The notes below the pieces were generated by a model. That model saw only the letters and a list, made by a program, of their open reading frames with translations, made no database searches and was not told where the DNA came from. A program made the position numbers and the translations under genes. A stretch of 64,000 bases of DNA from Janthinobacterium sp. FW305-129 (lineage in GTDB: Bacteria > Pseudomonadota > Gammaproteobacteria > Burkholderiales > Burkholderiaceae_D), in the NCBI RefSeq assembly GCF_020858115.1, contig NZ_JACYMM010000001.1:620001-684000 (forward strand), written 5' to 3'. Positions 8,985 to 17,848 of this stretch are shown here, in pieces (positions within the stretch are counted from its first letter, which is position 1; each line of letters opens with the position of its first letter).

Positions 8985-9026
8985 TTCCGCCACAGCCGGG
9001 TTTTCTTCGCCCGCCCTGTGGCGGAA
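8985..9026. terminator. hairpin after the SRPBCC gene
   Basis: Perfect 11-bp inverted repeat TTCCGCCACAG/CTGTGGCGGAA (8985-8995 and 9016-9026) with a 20-base loop, 17 bases after the stop codon. There is no T-run on the plus strand, so it may be an RNA-stabilising hairpin or a Rho-dependent end rather than a classical terminator. Confidence 0.5.
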
Positions 9027-9261
9027 TCGCAGGCATTCCGTGTTATCGTTAACAACAAGAGCAAGCGCTGTTAGGTGCAGTGCAGCATATTTTGGCCGCC
9101 GCCCGGCAGAACTTGCCCGAATCTTTTACAATGTTGTCCTTGGGCAGTTGTTATAGCCCGAAAATACGGGCCAGCCGTCGACTCTGGTGGCGCATTGCCA
9201 CTTCCGGCCGGGCCACTGCGCGCCTCTCCACCCTGTCATTCTTTACCCAAACAACAAGAAC

Positions 9262-10479
9262 ATGCACGCCTCCGTAGATCCCCTGATTCCGCGCGTCACC
9301 GCGCCTTTTGGCGCTGGCTATGCCGACCTGGCCCTGGCCATCGGCGGCCTCGCCATCGGCACGGGCGAGTTCGCCTCCATGAGCATCCTGCCCGTGGTGG
9401 CCGACGACCTGGGCACGACCTTGCCGCAGATGAGCCACATGATCAGCGCCTACGCGCTGGGCGTGGTCATCGGCGCGCCATTAATCACCATCTTCCTGGC
9501 CCGCATGCCGCGCCGCCTGATGCTGATCTGTCTGATGCTCATGTTCGCGGGCGGCAACTTGCTCAGCGCCATCGCCCCCAACTACGGTTTGCTGGTTGTC
9601 GCCCGCTTCGTGGCCGGCATCCCGCATGGCGCGTATTTCGGCGTGGCAGCCCTGGTGGCAGCCGCCCTGGCCGAACCGGACCGGCGCGGCCAGGCCGTGG
9701 CCCGCGTGCTGATGGGCTTAACGGTGGCGAATATCTTCGGCGTGCCGCTGGCCACCTACATCGGCCAGACTCTGGGCTGGCGCTCGGCCTTTTTGCTGGT
9801 GGCCGCGCTGGGATTATTGACCATGCTGATGGTGCGCATCTTCGTGCCCATGGTCGCCGCCGGCGATTCCAGCCCGCGCCGCGAACTGGGCGTGTTCCGC
9901 CGCCTGCAAGTGTGGCTGACCCTGCTGATGGTGGCCATCGGCTTCGGCGGCATGTTCGCCGTCTACACGTTTATTACGCCAACCTTGCTGGAAATCACGA
10001 AAGTCTCGCCGCTGGTCATCTCGATCTTGCTGGCCATCATCGGCGTGGGCATGACGGTGGGTAATCTGATCGGCGGCTGGCTGGCCGACCGCTCGCGCCT
10101 GTGGACCATCTTTGGCGTGCTGCTGTGGAACGTGGCCGCGCTGGCCGCGTTTACCTATACCAGCAGCAATGTCTGGTTGACGGCGATCAACCTGTTCGCC
10201 ATCGGCGCCGGCATCGCCGTCGCCCCGGCCGTGCAGACGCGCCTGATGGACGTGGCCGGCGACGCGCAAACCGTGGCCGCCGCCCTCAACCATTCCGCCT
10301 TCAACATCGCCAACGCCCTGGGCGCCTGGGCCGGCGGCATCGCCATCGCCATGGGCATGGGTTTGCGCTCGACGGGCTGGGTGGGCGCCATGCTGGCCTG
10401 CGGCGGCATCGTCGTGCTCGGCATTTCCGTGCTGGTGGAAAACCGCAGCCGGAATGTGGGCGGTGTGCAGCCGGCTTGA
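9262..10479 (+). CDS. MFS transporter, DHA1 type (AraJ/YdhP-like)
   Basis: A 405-residue, 12-segment major facilitator. It has the DHA1 opening (GGLAIGTGEFASMSILPVVA), the loop 2-3 FLARMPRR motif, and motif C-like sequence in TM5 (GLTVANIFGVPLATYIG). It resembles AraJ/YdhP sugar- or drug-efflux proteins. ATG 9262 fits the family length; an upstream in-frame ATG at 9187 adds 25 non-family residues. The 294 bases before it hold only the hairpin listed above. No regulator is adjacent on this strand. Substrate unknown. Confidence 0.88.
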   Translation: MHASVDPLIPRVTAPFGAGYADLALAIGGLAIGTGEFASMSILPVVADDLGTTLPQMSHMISAYALGVVIGAPLITIFLARMPRRLMLICLMLMFAGGNLLSAIAPNYGLLVVARFVAGIPHGAYFGVAALVAAALAEPDRRGQAVARVLMGLTVANIFGVPLATYIGQTLGWRSAFLLVAALGLLTMLMVRIFVPMVAAGDSSPRRELGVFRRLQVWLTLLMVAIGFGGMFAVYTFITPTLLEITKVSPLVISILLAIIGVGMTVGNLIGGWLADRSRLWTIFGVLLWNVAALAAFTYTSSNVWLTAINLFAIGAGIAVAPAVQTRLMDVAGDAQTVAAALNHSAFNIANALGAWAGGIAIAMGMGLRSTGWVGAMLACGGIVVLGISVLVENRSRNVGGVQPA

Positions 10480-10645
10480 TGCTTGCGCATTGGTAGGATA
10501 ATTTTCTTAGGATAGTTATCATTTCCTATATCATGAATAAAGATCGGATTTCGCAATTCCTGCGCATCCGATTTCTTTACATGATGAATGTGCAAGCCAT
10601 GAACAAAGCAATCATCGCCAGATACACATCTGAAAGCTGTCCTCT

Positions 10646-11386
10646 GTGAGTACCGCGACCATCTTCATTGACGAGGTTCTCGGGCGAGCGCAGCAAGGCA
10701 TAACCGAGCCATTTATTTGCCGAGGCGACGATGGGGCGATTTACTTTATCAAAGGCAAAGGGGCTGGTCGGCGTAGCCAGATTTGTGAGTGGGTCTCGGC
10801 GCAACTAGCCACCGAATTTGGTCTTCCCATCGCGGAGTATGCATTGGCCGAAGTAGCTGAGGAACTCATCGAGGCAAATGCATTTCCCAATATCAGCCAA
10901 CTCGGTAGCGGGATAGTCTTTGCATCGAAAGAGCTTCCACATCCACAAGAGCTGACAGCGATCACACGAGACCTTGTGCCGGATCAACTGGCAAGCGATG
11001 TGTTGGTTTTCGACTGGTGGTTGCATAACGAAGATCGTCATTTAACCGCACGTGGCGGCAATCCTAACTTGCTTTGGGACATGCAGAGTTCAGAGTTGGT
11101 CGTGATCGACCATAACCAAGCCTTTGATCGACACTTTGATTCGAGCAACTTCCTGAAAACGCATGTGTTTGCGAGCAGGTGGAATGACATTTTTAGCGAC
11201 CATTTTCAACGCGAACACTACGCAAGGAAACTGGAGGCAATTTTGCCAAAATTGGCGAATATCCGTGCTAACATACCTGACTCTTGGTGGTATGTTGACG
11301 AGGGCGTCCCAGCAAATGTGACATGGGATGAAATCGAAGCATGCCTGCAACGGTGCCGCCGAGAAGATTTTTGGAATACCCCATGA
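10646..11386 (+). CDS. HipA-family Ser/Thr kinase
   Basis: A 246-residue kinase-like protein. Visible motifs are a glycine/lysine segment for ATP (YFIKGKG, Lys36), a HipA-style catalytic loop (NEDRHLTARGGN, Asp130 and Asn139) and a metal-binding Asp155 (VVIDHNQAF). It lacks the N-subdomain 1 of full HipA and no HipB-type antitoxin gene precedes it. The start is GTG 10646. It overlaps the following DUF3037 gene by ATGA, so the two are translated together. Base composition is lower in GC than the flanking genes, which suggests acquisition. Function is probably regulatory phosphorylation in a stress or defence module, but the target is unknown. Confidence 0.78.
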   Translation: MSTATIFIDEVLGRAQQGITEPFICRGDDGAIYFIKGKGAGRRSQICEWVSAQLATEFGLPIAEYALAEVAEELIEANAFPNISQLGSGIVFASKELPHPQELTAITRDLVPDQLASDVLVFDWWLHNEDRHLTARGGNPNLLWDMQSSELVVIDHNQAFDRHFDSSNFLKTHVFASRWNDIFSDHFQREHYARKLEAILPKLANIRANIPDSWWYVDEGVPANVTWDEIEACLQRCRREDFWNTP

Positions 11387-12222
11387 AAAAGTTCGCCTGC
11401 CAATATGCTCTTTTGCGATTTCGCCCGTTTGTCGAAACCGGAGAGTTCGCCAACGTCGGTATTGCGCTGATCGCACCCGAAGCGCGCTTCTTTGGCTTCC
11501 GCATACTGAAGCGGTATGGCCGTATCACCCAATTCTTTCATCAGCTTGACCGTCAAATTTATCTGGATGGCCGCCAACTCTTTAAAGAAGAGATGGATCG
11601 CTTTGCTCTCGAGCTTCGTCGGCTGGCACTAGATGGACGAAAAACACAGCCAGATATAGTGCTCGCAAGAAATCTGTTTGCTGAAGTGGTACGCCCACGA
11701 GAAGCGATGCTGCAGTTTGCCGATCAACGAGTCGTCTTGGCGGAGGATCCAAAGGCCAAACTTCTGCAGCTCTTTGATCATTATGTCGAACGCAACTTTG
11801 TAACCAAGGAATACCAAGAGCGTTTATTGGAAAACAATGTTCGCAAACTCCTCCTCAACGCGCAAATCGGAGCGCGATATCAACGTGAAAAGGTTGGTAC
11901 GGAGGACTTCGCCGTAAACTTTCCCTTTGTCGACATGGTTGAAGGCAAAGCTGAGCGAGTGATCAAACCACTGTACCTTGCCCAAGGCGACAGCACCAAG
12001 ATCCTTACGCATGGTGGTCAATGGGTTGACAAAGTCCGGCGCCTACGCAAACGCAATGCACTACCACCAAAGGTCTTGTTCCCGGTCACTCAACCGGCAG
12101 CCAACACCAAGCCTTACCATGCATTCCAAGAGATTCGGCTAGATTTGCTGGCTGAAAATGTACAGGTAGTGGCCGCAGACGATGAACGTCAAATACTCAA
12201 GTTCGCGACTGACAGAAGCTGA
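11383..12222 (+). CDS. DUF3037 family protein, partner of the HipA-family kinase
   Basis: A 279-residue soluble protein beginning MKKFACQYALLRFRPFVETGEF, then NVGIALIAP, which is the hallmark of DUF3037. Its ATG sits in the stop of the kinase gene (ATGA overlap), showing translational coupling. Pairing of DUF3037 with short HipA-like kinases recurs in bacteria. Its role as substrate, antitoxin or accessory factor is not established. It shares the lower GC content of its partner. Confidence 0.78.
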   Translation: MKKFACQYALLRFRPFVETGEFANVGIALIAPEARFFGFRILKRYGRITQFFHQLDRQIYLDGRQLFKEEMDRFALELRRLALDGRKTQPDIVLARNLFAEVVRPREAMLQFADQRVVLAEDPKAKLLQLFDHYVERNFVTKEYQERLLENNVRKLLLNAQIGARYQREKVGTEDFAVNFPFVDMVEGKAERVIKPLYLAQGDSTKILTHGGQWVDKVRRLRKRNALPPKVLFPVTQPAANTKPYHAFQEIRLDLLAENVQVVAADDERQILKFATDRS

Positions 12223-12243
12223 CTTTAGCGCCTGATCATAATA

Positions 12244-12335
12244 GTAGCGATCTTAAAAGTGGCCGTACCGCTCAAAATGTCCGTGAATGACCCAGATCGC
12301 TACTCGTATCGCGCAGAGGACATTGACAGGTATCG
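12244..12335. repeat. repeat cluster, possible insertion-sequence end remnant
   Basis: The stretch between the DUF3037 gene and the racemase holds nested inverted repeats: GTAGCGATCT (12244-12253) with AGATCGCTAC (12294-12303), and AATGTCC (12276-12282) with GGACATT (12318-12324). A third ATCGCTACT follows at 12332. AAAGTGGCC and AAAATGTCC words recall IS21-type termini from memory. No transposase fragment is present. Confidence 0.35.
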
Positions 12336-13034
12336 CTACTCCGCAATGGCAAACGCCACCGCCGCCTCGCAATGAATGGCCGTGGTATTAAATAGCGGCA
12401 AGTCCACATCGCCCTGCTGGATCAGCAGCGGTATCTCCGTGCAGCCCAATATCACGCCCTGCACGCCTTGCAGCCGCAGTTTCCCGATAATCTCCAGGAA
12501 AATGTTCCGGCTAGCGTCGGTAAAGACATTCTGCACCAGCTCCGTATAGATGATGTCGTGCAGGATTTCCTGGTCGGCCGCATCGGGCGTTACCGTCGCG
12601 ATGCCATGCTGCTCCAGCGCCTGATGATAAAAACTGCCCGCCATCGTCTGTTTGACGCCCAGCAAGCCCACCTTGCGTACGCCCGACTGCTGCACCCGCT
12701 TTGCCGTTTCCTCGACGATACTGATAAAAGGCAAGCCGATGCGCGGCACGACGGCCGGCGCGAAGCGGTGCGCGCCATTCGCGCACAGCAAAAAGAAGTC
12801 CGCGCCCATGCCTTGCAGGCGCTGCCCTTGCGTGACCAGGAATTGCTCGATCGCCTGCGTGCCGGGCTGCGCCGCGTGCGCGATGAAATCGGCCTGGTCC
12901 ATGCTGACCAGCATGATGCGCGCGCTGTGCGCGGGGCCGATGCGCGCCACCAGCATTTCATTGAGCAAGCGGTAGTATTCCAGGGTGGAAGCCCAGCCGA
13001 TGCCGCCGATGAGTCCTATCGTCTTGTTTTGCAC
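12336..13034 (-). CDS. aspartate/glutamate racemase family protein
   Basis: A 232-residue PLP-independent amino-acid racemase fold: GLIGGIGWASTLEYY near the start, the first catalytic cysteine in LLCANGAH (Cys84) and the second in VILGCTEIPLL (Cys198). Both cysteines needed for two-base racemisation are present. It resembles YgeA-type broad-specificity racemases. The start is GTG 13034, with GGGA just upstream; a nearby ATG is out of frame. It is transcribed alone. Whether it feeds D-amino acids to the DsdA enzyme encoded at 45-46 kb is speculation. Confidence 0.87.
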   Translation of the reverse strand: MQNKTIGLIGGIGWASTLEYYRLLNEMLVARIGPAHSARIMLVSMDQADFIAHAAQPGTQAIEQFLVTQGQRLQGMGADFFLLCANGAHRFAPAVVPRIGLPFISIVEETAKRVQQSGVRKVGLLGVKQTMAGSFYHQALEQHGIATVTPDAADQEILHDIIYTELVQNVFTDASRNIFLEIIGKLRLQGVQGVILGCTEIPLLIQQGDVDLPLFNTTAIHCEAAVAFAIAE

Positions 13035-13100
13035 ATTATTCCCAGCGAAAAGAATTGCGCAAATTATACGATAGCGATCACCACCATGAGTATGCCGGCA

Positions 13101-13505
13101 TCAGGCGTCGATCCACGCAAACAGCGCCTTGTCCGGTGTCACGGATTGATGCCAGGCCGACTGCAGCTCCAAGAGAAATCCCGCCAAGTCGAAGGGATTG
13201 ATATCCGAACCGGCCCAAGGTGCCGTCTTCGACCATGCCACCGCGATATCGCTCAACTCGTCGGCCGCCATGCCGCCGATCGCCCGCGCTATGGCGTCCG
13301 TAAACACGTAAAGCTCGCGCCCATGCATCGTCGCCGGCCGGAGGGCAGATGCTGCCGACTGCGTCAATAATTGCCCAAGTGACACAAAATCCAGTTCGCC
13401 GGGCAAGGTGATGCCGGTGACGGGAAACGCATTGAAAGCATCCTGCCAGTTGGCACATGCGCGCATTTCGGCCTCGGAACAGACAAAGATATCGATTTTC
13501 TTCAT
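13101..13505 (-). CDS. hypothetical protein, paired with upstream gene
   Basis: A 134-residue acidic soluble protein (MKKIDIFVCSEAEMRACANW...) ending FAWIDA. No signal peptide or recognised domain. It begins 13 bases after the end of the gene at 13519-14040 and is on the same strand, so the two form an operon. Small acidic gene pairs like this are common among orphan immunity proteins, but there is no toxin here to support that. Function unknown. Confidence 0.6.
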   Translation of the reverse strand: MKKIDIFVCSEAEMRACANWQDAFNAFPVTGITLPGELDFVSLGQLLTQSAASALRPATMHGRELYVFTDAIARAIGGMAADELSDIAVAWSKTAPWAGSDINPFDLAGFLLELQSAWHQSVTPDKALFAWIDA

Positions 13506-13518
13506 AGTGCGTTCTGCA

Positions 13519-14040
13519 TCAGGTAGCGCTCACATCGTGCCGGTTCGACGTCTCGCGGGAATATTGCTGCTCAAATTCGGCAACATTACCGGCCTCGGCC
13601 CACAAGCCCGCAAGGTAATCGAACTCCCGCTCGAACGGCTGCTCAAAGTCGGGCACGTCGATCGCGTATTCGCAATTGCGGCTCAGCATGACCAGCCAGT
13701 CAGGATAGCCAAGCGCCGGATACAAGCGCGTCAGCCTGGCGTCCAGCGATTGCACGCTTTCCCTGCCTGCCAGGTAGGCGGCGCGCAGTTCGACGAGGTA
13801 TTTGCCGGCGAGGAATTGTTCCTCCAGGCGCGCGTCGCCACGATAGCGTCCGATGATGGCCTCGGCCAGCGCCAGCACCTCGTCCATGCCCCGGGCGCTG
13901 GCCAGCAGCACGATATTCAGGTCGTCGCCCTCCTGATCCAGGCGCAAGCGCTCCACGGCCCAGTCCACGCAGCGGTCCGCCCGGCCATCGCCATGGCGCA
14001 GCTGGAAGCATTCCAGCTCAAGTTCTGTCAATTGTTCCAT
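13519..14040 (-). CDS. hypothetical acidic protein
   Basis: A 173-residue acidic, helical protein (MEQLTELELECFQLRHGDGRADRCVDWAVERL...) with no signal peptide and no family I recognise. ATG 14040 was chosen with GAAG eight bases upstream; the frame also has a TTG at 14055. First gene of a two-gene unit with 13101-13505. The 315 bases upstream contain only a weak hairpin next to the aidA-like gene. Confidence 0.6.
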   Translation of the reverse strand: MEQLTELELECFQLRHGDGRADRCVDWAVERLRLDQEGDDLNIVLLASARGMDEVLALAEAIIGRYRGDARLEEQFLAGKYLVELRAAYLAGRESVQSLDARLTRLYPALGYPDWLVMLSRNCEYAIDVPDFEQPFEREFDYLAGLWAEAGNVAEFEQQYSRETSNRHDVSAT

Positions 14041-14316
14041 TGTTATTCTTCGCAAGCGCGTCGCTGCTATAAACGGTGCCCGGCACCTGAAAGGATGGTT
14101 GTTGCGGACATATTATACGATGGACAGTGCAAAGCGCACGCAGGGAATAAGGGCTGAAACGAAGGGCTTACGCTTCGATAGGAAAGAAAGGGAAACAATT
14201 GACTATACTGCCGCGCAGCGGGGCAATTATTCAGGAGAATGGAAACAATAAATCAATTTTAAATATTCAGTCCGAAGTTTATCGGGAAAGTATTCTTTTT
14301 AAGAAACATCAAAACA

Positions 14317-14346
14317 GGCCATGCGCGCGACATGCCGAACATGGCC
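14317..14346 (-). terminator. weak hairpin after the aidA/pixA-like gene
   Basis: Inverted repeat GGCCATG/CATGGCC with a 16-base spacer just past the stop codon. On the minus strand it is followed by TGTTTTGATG, a poor T-run. Tentative. Confidence 0.35.
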
Positions 14347-14355
14347 CTTGCCCGA

Positions 14356-14754
14356 TTATTGCGGATTCGACGCCACGATGAATGGATCGAAGGTCAGCAG
14401 AGTATTGCCCGCCAACAACAAGGTGATCGTATATTGCACATTGCTGCCTTTGGCATTCACGCGGCCACCCCATACGGTGCTGTCATATTGCGGGTAAGGC
14501 GCCGGATTGATCATGCCGCTGGTGATGGCCGTGCCATCGAAGTTATGGATGGAAACTTGCTCGGCCGGGTCCAGCGAGCTCACGTTCCAGACGATGGTGT
14601 CGCCGTTCTTGCACGTCGTCACCAGTTCATTGCCGCCTTCGTTGCCATTGCCCGAGTAGCCGGTCGTATCGACCATGAAGACGTACCTGCTCAGATCTTT
14701 TTGTGCCACTGCCTGACCAACATTGACCGCTACCAGCACATTAATTGTTGCCAT
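14356..14754 (-). CDS. AidA/PixA family inclusion-body-type protein
   Basis: A 132-residue protein with the family opening MATINVLVAVNVGQAVAQKD, a central VWNVSSLDP segment, then WGGRVNAKGS and a C-terminal FDPFIVASNP. Members include PixA of Xenorhabdus (crystalline inclusions) and AidA of Ralstonia/Burkholderia, which is regulated by quorum sensing. The exact biochemical role is not known. ATG 14754 has GAGGGG upstream. It is preceded by an unusually long AT-rich non-coding region, which fits tight or silenced regulation. Confidence 0.8.
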   Translation of the reverse strand: MATINVLVAVNVGQAVAQKDLSRYVFMVDTTGYSGNGNEGGNELVTTCKNGDTIVWNVSSLDPAEQVSIHNFDGTAITSGMINPAPYPQYDSTVWGGRVNAKGSNVQYTITLLLAGNTLLTFDPFIVASNPQ

Positions 14755-15232
14755 GGTTTTGCCCCTCTTTGGAATGGAATTAAACATTACAGCTATCCTT
14801 TGTGCGATGAAATAATGAAGATCCAGTCAAATTACCGGCAGCGCCATCGGCGCAAACGGATTCCATCACTGGCGCATAAAAATACGCAAAATGTATCAAT
14901 TAAAAATACACGAAATATATCAATAAATCACCAAATCTATCGATAAGATCATGCATCTGATGATCAATGGGATTTTTTGATCTTCATTACCGCAACCACG
15001 AAGAGAGAATATTTTATCTATTTTTTTAAGTCAAATTATTTTTAATAATATTTAGAATCTATCCATTAATAACATTTAATTTTTAAATGAAATTTCTTAT
15101 ATATTGAATATTGGAACTTCGTGTTTGATTTAGCACAAACAATAGAGATATACCGACGGAAAGAGATGTGGGGAGAAGAAAAACAGGCGCAGGCAATGGG
15201 GGCAGCATGGAGCCGACTGGCCCCACGGCAAC
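14755..15232. promoter_or_regulatory. long AT-rich upstream region of the aidA/pixA-like gene
   Basis: About 480 bases without a convincing gene, far richer in A+T than the surroundings, with repeated TTAAT/AATAT runs (around 15000-15110) and several GATCA words (around 14945-14985). It lies between the histidine kinase end and the aidA-like start, so it must hold that gene's promoter. An H-NS-type silencing role is inferred from composition only. Confidence 0.4.
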
Positions 15233-16786
15233 TCAACGCGTTTGCAGCATCTTTTGCAGCACCGCATCGAGCTCATAAAAATCCACGGGCTTGGTCAGGT
15301 GCAGATCAAAGCCCGCGTCGGACGCCAGTTGGCGGTCCTTGTCCTGGCCCCAGCCCGTCACGGCCACGAGGATGGCGTGCTGGCCGCAGGGTTCGCTGCG
15401 CAACAGGCGCGCCACGTCGTAGCCGTTCATGTGCGGCAAGCCGATGTCGAGCAGGATGACTTGCGGCATGAAGCTTTGCGCTGCCGCCATGCCTGCCGCG
15501 CCATCGTAGGCCGTGCGCACCTCGTAGCCGAGGATGTCGAGCGCCAGCGCCAGGCTTTCAGCCGCGTCGGCGCTGTCGTCGATGACCAGCACCGTGCCCT
15601 CGCGCGTGCCCGCCAGCAGGCGGCGGTCCGGCGGCACGGCCGGTTCCAGCGGCACGGCCGGCAGCGGCAGGCGCAGTTCGAACGTGCTGCCCTTCCCTAC
15701 GCCATCGCTGTGCGCGCTGATGCTGCCGCCATGCAATTCGGCCAGGCCGCGCACGAGGGACAGGCCGATGCCCAGGCCGCCTTGGGCGCGCGACAGGGCC
15801 GGTTCCAGCTGAGAAAACAGCTCGAACACGGTGTCCAGATGCTCGGGCGCGATGCCGATGCCCGAATCGCGCACGCTGATGCGCACCTCATTTTCCGTGC
15901 AGGCCACGTCCAGTCCGATGACGCCGTTGGCGGGCGTGTACTTGACGGCGTTGGTCAGCAGGTTGGCGATCATTTGCGCCAGGCGCGTGGCATCGGCATC
16001 GAGCCAGATCGGCTGCGGCCATTGCTCCACGTGCACACTGTGGCCCGACTGCGCCGCCAGCTCCGCCACGCTGTGCAGGGCCGCTTCCACCAAGGGCGCC
16101 AGTTCCACGCTGGCGCGGCGCAACTCCATGCGCCCCCGCGTGATGCGCGACACTTCCATCAAGTCGTCGACCAGGTGCGTCATGTGCCCCACTTGCCGGC
16201 CCAGCACGTCGCGGGCCCAGCACAGCTGCGGGTCATCCAGCTGCGCCAGGCGCAGCACTTCCAGCACATTGCGGATCGGCGCCAGCGGGTTGCGCAGCTC
16301 GTGCGCCAGGGTGGCCAGGAATTCGTCCTTGCGCCGGTCGGCGGCGGCCAGTTGATCGTTGAGCTCGCCAGCTTCCTTGCGCGCCAGCTGCAGCTGCTGC
16401 TCGTATTTGCGGCGGTCGCTGGCGACAAACACGGCGATTTCGTCGTAGTGCACGCCGTCATGCACGCGCCGCACGGCGTTGAACAGCATGGGTATCGCTT
16501 GCCCCTGGCGCTGGCGCATGTCGAGCAGCACTTCCGACACGCTGCCCTGCACCTGCATCAGCGGCAGCCAGTGCGTCTGGTGGAACACGCGCCCGCCGAT
16601 GGTCAGCAAGTCCTGCAGTTTCTTTTTCCCGAGCAATTCCCCGGCGCCATAGCCGAGCCAGCCGCAAAAGGTGGCGTTCGCCTGCACGATGGTGCCGTCG
16701 GCCGCGCACAGCAGCAAGCCGCAGGCCGCATGCTGGAACAGGGTATGGGCATCGGGCAAGGAAGGCGTGGACATGGCGTCGCGCAT
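15233..16786 (-). CDS. hybrid PAS-histidine kinase-receiver protein
   Basis: A 517-residue soluble hybrid kinase. Domains in order: PAS (about 15-125), coiled coil (125-155), HisKA with His162 in [10 protein letters not shown], HATPase with N-box ([10 protein letters not shown], near 276-285) and G-boxes ([14 protein letters not shown]), and a C-terminal receiver with phosphoacceptor Asp447 (LLDIGLP) and Lys499. There is no membrane segment, so it senses a cytoplasmic signal. Its ATG overlaps the stop of the RsbQ-like hydrolase (TAATG), implying a common mRNA and coupled translation. By analogy with RsbQ-RsbP, the hydrolase may load or make the ligand for the PAS domain. No DNA-binding output is attached. 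Confidence 0.88.
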   Translation of the reverse strand: MRDAMSTPSLPDAHTLFQHAACGLLLCAADGTIVQANATFCGWLGYGAGELLGKKKLQDLLTIGGRVFHQTHWLPLMQVQGSVSEVLLDMRQRQGQAIPMLFNAVRRVHDGVHYDEIAVFVASDRRKYEQQLQLARKEAGELNDQLAAADRRKDEFLATLAHELRNPLAPIRNVLEVLRLAQLDDPQLCWARDVLGRQVGHMTHLVDDLMEVSRITRGRMELRRASVELAPLVEAALHSVAELAAQSGHSVHVEQWPQPIWLDADATRLAQMIANLLTNAVKYTPANGVIGLDVACTENEVRISVRDSGIGIAPEHLDTVFELFSQLEPALSRAQGGLGIGLSLVRGLAELHGGSISAHSDGVGKGSTFELRLPLPAVPLEPAVPPDRRLLAGTREGTVLVIDDSADAAESLALALDILGYEVRTAYDGAAGMAAAQSFMPQVILLDIGLPHMNGYDVARLLRSEPCGQHAILVAVTGWGQDKDRQLASDAGFDLHLTKPVDFYELDAVLQKMLQTR

Positions 16787-17616
16787 TACAGGTGCAGGCC
16801 GTCGAGAAACTGACGGATGGCGCGGTAGCTGGCATCGGGCACGCTCATGTGCGGGCAATGGCCCACGTTCTCGACCACGTGCAGGCTGCTGTGCGGCAGC
16901 ATTTCACGCAAATACACGCCCACGGCCGGCGGAGCGATGAAATCGTCGCTGCATTGCACGATCAGGGCCGGCGTGCGGTTGTGCGGCAAGACGGCGCGGT
17001 GGTCGGACAGAAAAGTGGCTTGCGCGAAATGCCGGGCAATGACGGGGTCCGTGCGGCAAAAACTGTTCACCAGATCCTGTCCCAGTGCCGGCTGGCCGGG
17101 GGCGCCCATGATGGCAGGCGCCATGCCGGCGGACCAGCCCAGGTAATTGCTGTCCATGGCATCGAGCAAGTCGTCGATATCGGCACGGCTGAAGCCGCCC
17201 CGGTAACCGGCCGCCGTATCGTCGACATAGCATGGCGACGGCGCCAGCATGACTTGCGCGGCGAACAGCTCCGGCTCGGCGATGGTGGCCAGCAAGGCGC
17301 TCATGGCGCTGACGGAATGGCCCACGCAAATGACGGGGCCGCCGCCGACGGCGTGAATGACTTGCCGCAAATCAGCGCCATGCGCGTCGAGCTGCGCGTA
17401 GCGATCGAAATCGTAGGCGCCCAGGTCGGACGCGCCGCTGCCGACCAGGTCGAACAGCACCGTGCGGTAGTACGGGCGGAACAGCGGCTCCAGGTAGCGC
17501 CACATGGTCTGGTCGCAGCCAAAGCCATGCATGAACACCATGGTGGCTGCCGCGCCCGCCTGCTGCGCACCGCTGCGTTCGCTCACGCGGATATTATTAC
17601 GGTCTTCTATACGCAT
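16786..17616 (-). CDS. RsbQ-like alpha/beta hydrolase
   Basis: A 276-residue alpha/beta hydrolase with Ser101 in GHSVS, an Asp at 224/225 (CSDD) and His253 (VGHCPH) as catalytic triad. Sequence landmarks match RsbQ and the related plant KAI2/D14 receptors: HGFGCDQTMWR, LFDLVGSGASD, APSPCY, NYLGW and ATFLSDHR. RsbQ in Bacillus activates the PAS-containing phosphatase RsbP. Here the next gene, overlapping by one base, is a PAS-histidine kinase. I chose ATG 17616 because AGGA lies six bases upstream. Confidence 0.88.
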   Translation of the reverse strand: MRIEDRNNIRVSERSGAQQAGAAATMVFMHGFGCDQTMWRYLEPLFRPYYRTVLFDLVGSGASDLGAYDFDRYAQLDAHGADLRQVIHAVGGGPVICVGHSVSAMSALLATIAEPELFAAQVMLAPSPCYVDDTAAGYRGGFSRADIDDLLDAMDSNYLGWSAGMAPAIMGAPGQPALGQDLVNSFCRTDPVIARHFAQATFLSDHRAVLPHNRTPALIVQCSDDFIAPPAVGVYLREMLPHSSLHVVENVGHCPHMSVPDASYRAIRQFLDGLHL

Positions 17617-17734
17617 GTTCGTCCTGAGTATTGCCACATGGAACTCAAATTAGCATCTTGCTAGCATCTTAGCATGTGCGATTTGACCTTGGGCAACACC
17701 ATTGGCGCTGGACAAACGCCGCGCTCAGGCGGAT

Positions 17735-17753
17735 AATGAGAACGATTCCCATT
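17735..17753. promoter_or_regulatory. Fur box upstream of the PepSY gene
   Basis: AATGAGAACGATTCCCATT is a 19-bp near-perfect dyad of the AATG-GAA-TTC-CATT type expected for ferric-uptake-regulator binding. It sits within a longer GATAATG...CATTATC frame, about 95 bases before the PepSY gene start. Confidence 0.72.
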
Positions 17754-17848
17754 ATCAAACTACCAGGCGTGTGCCTGGCGTTTTCCTGTGCGCCGCCATG
17801 GCGCCCGCTGGCGGCAACAAGCCGGTTTTTGTTGAAGGTTTGTACCGC

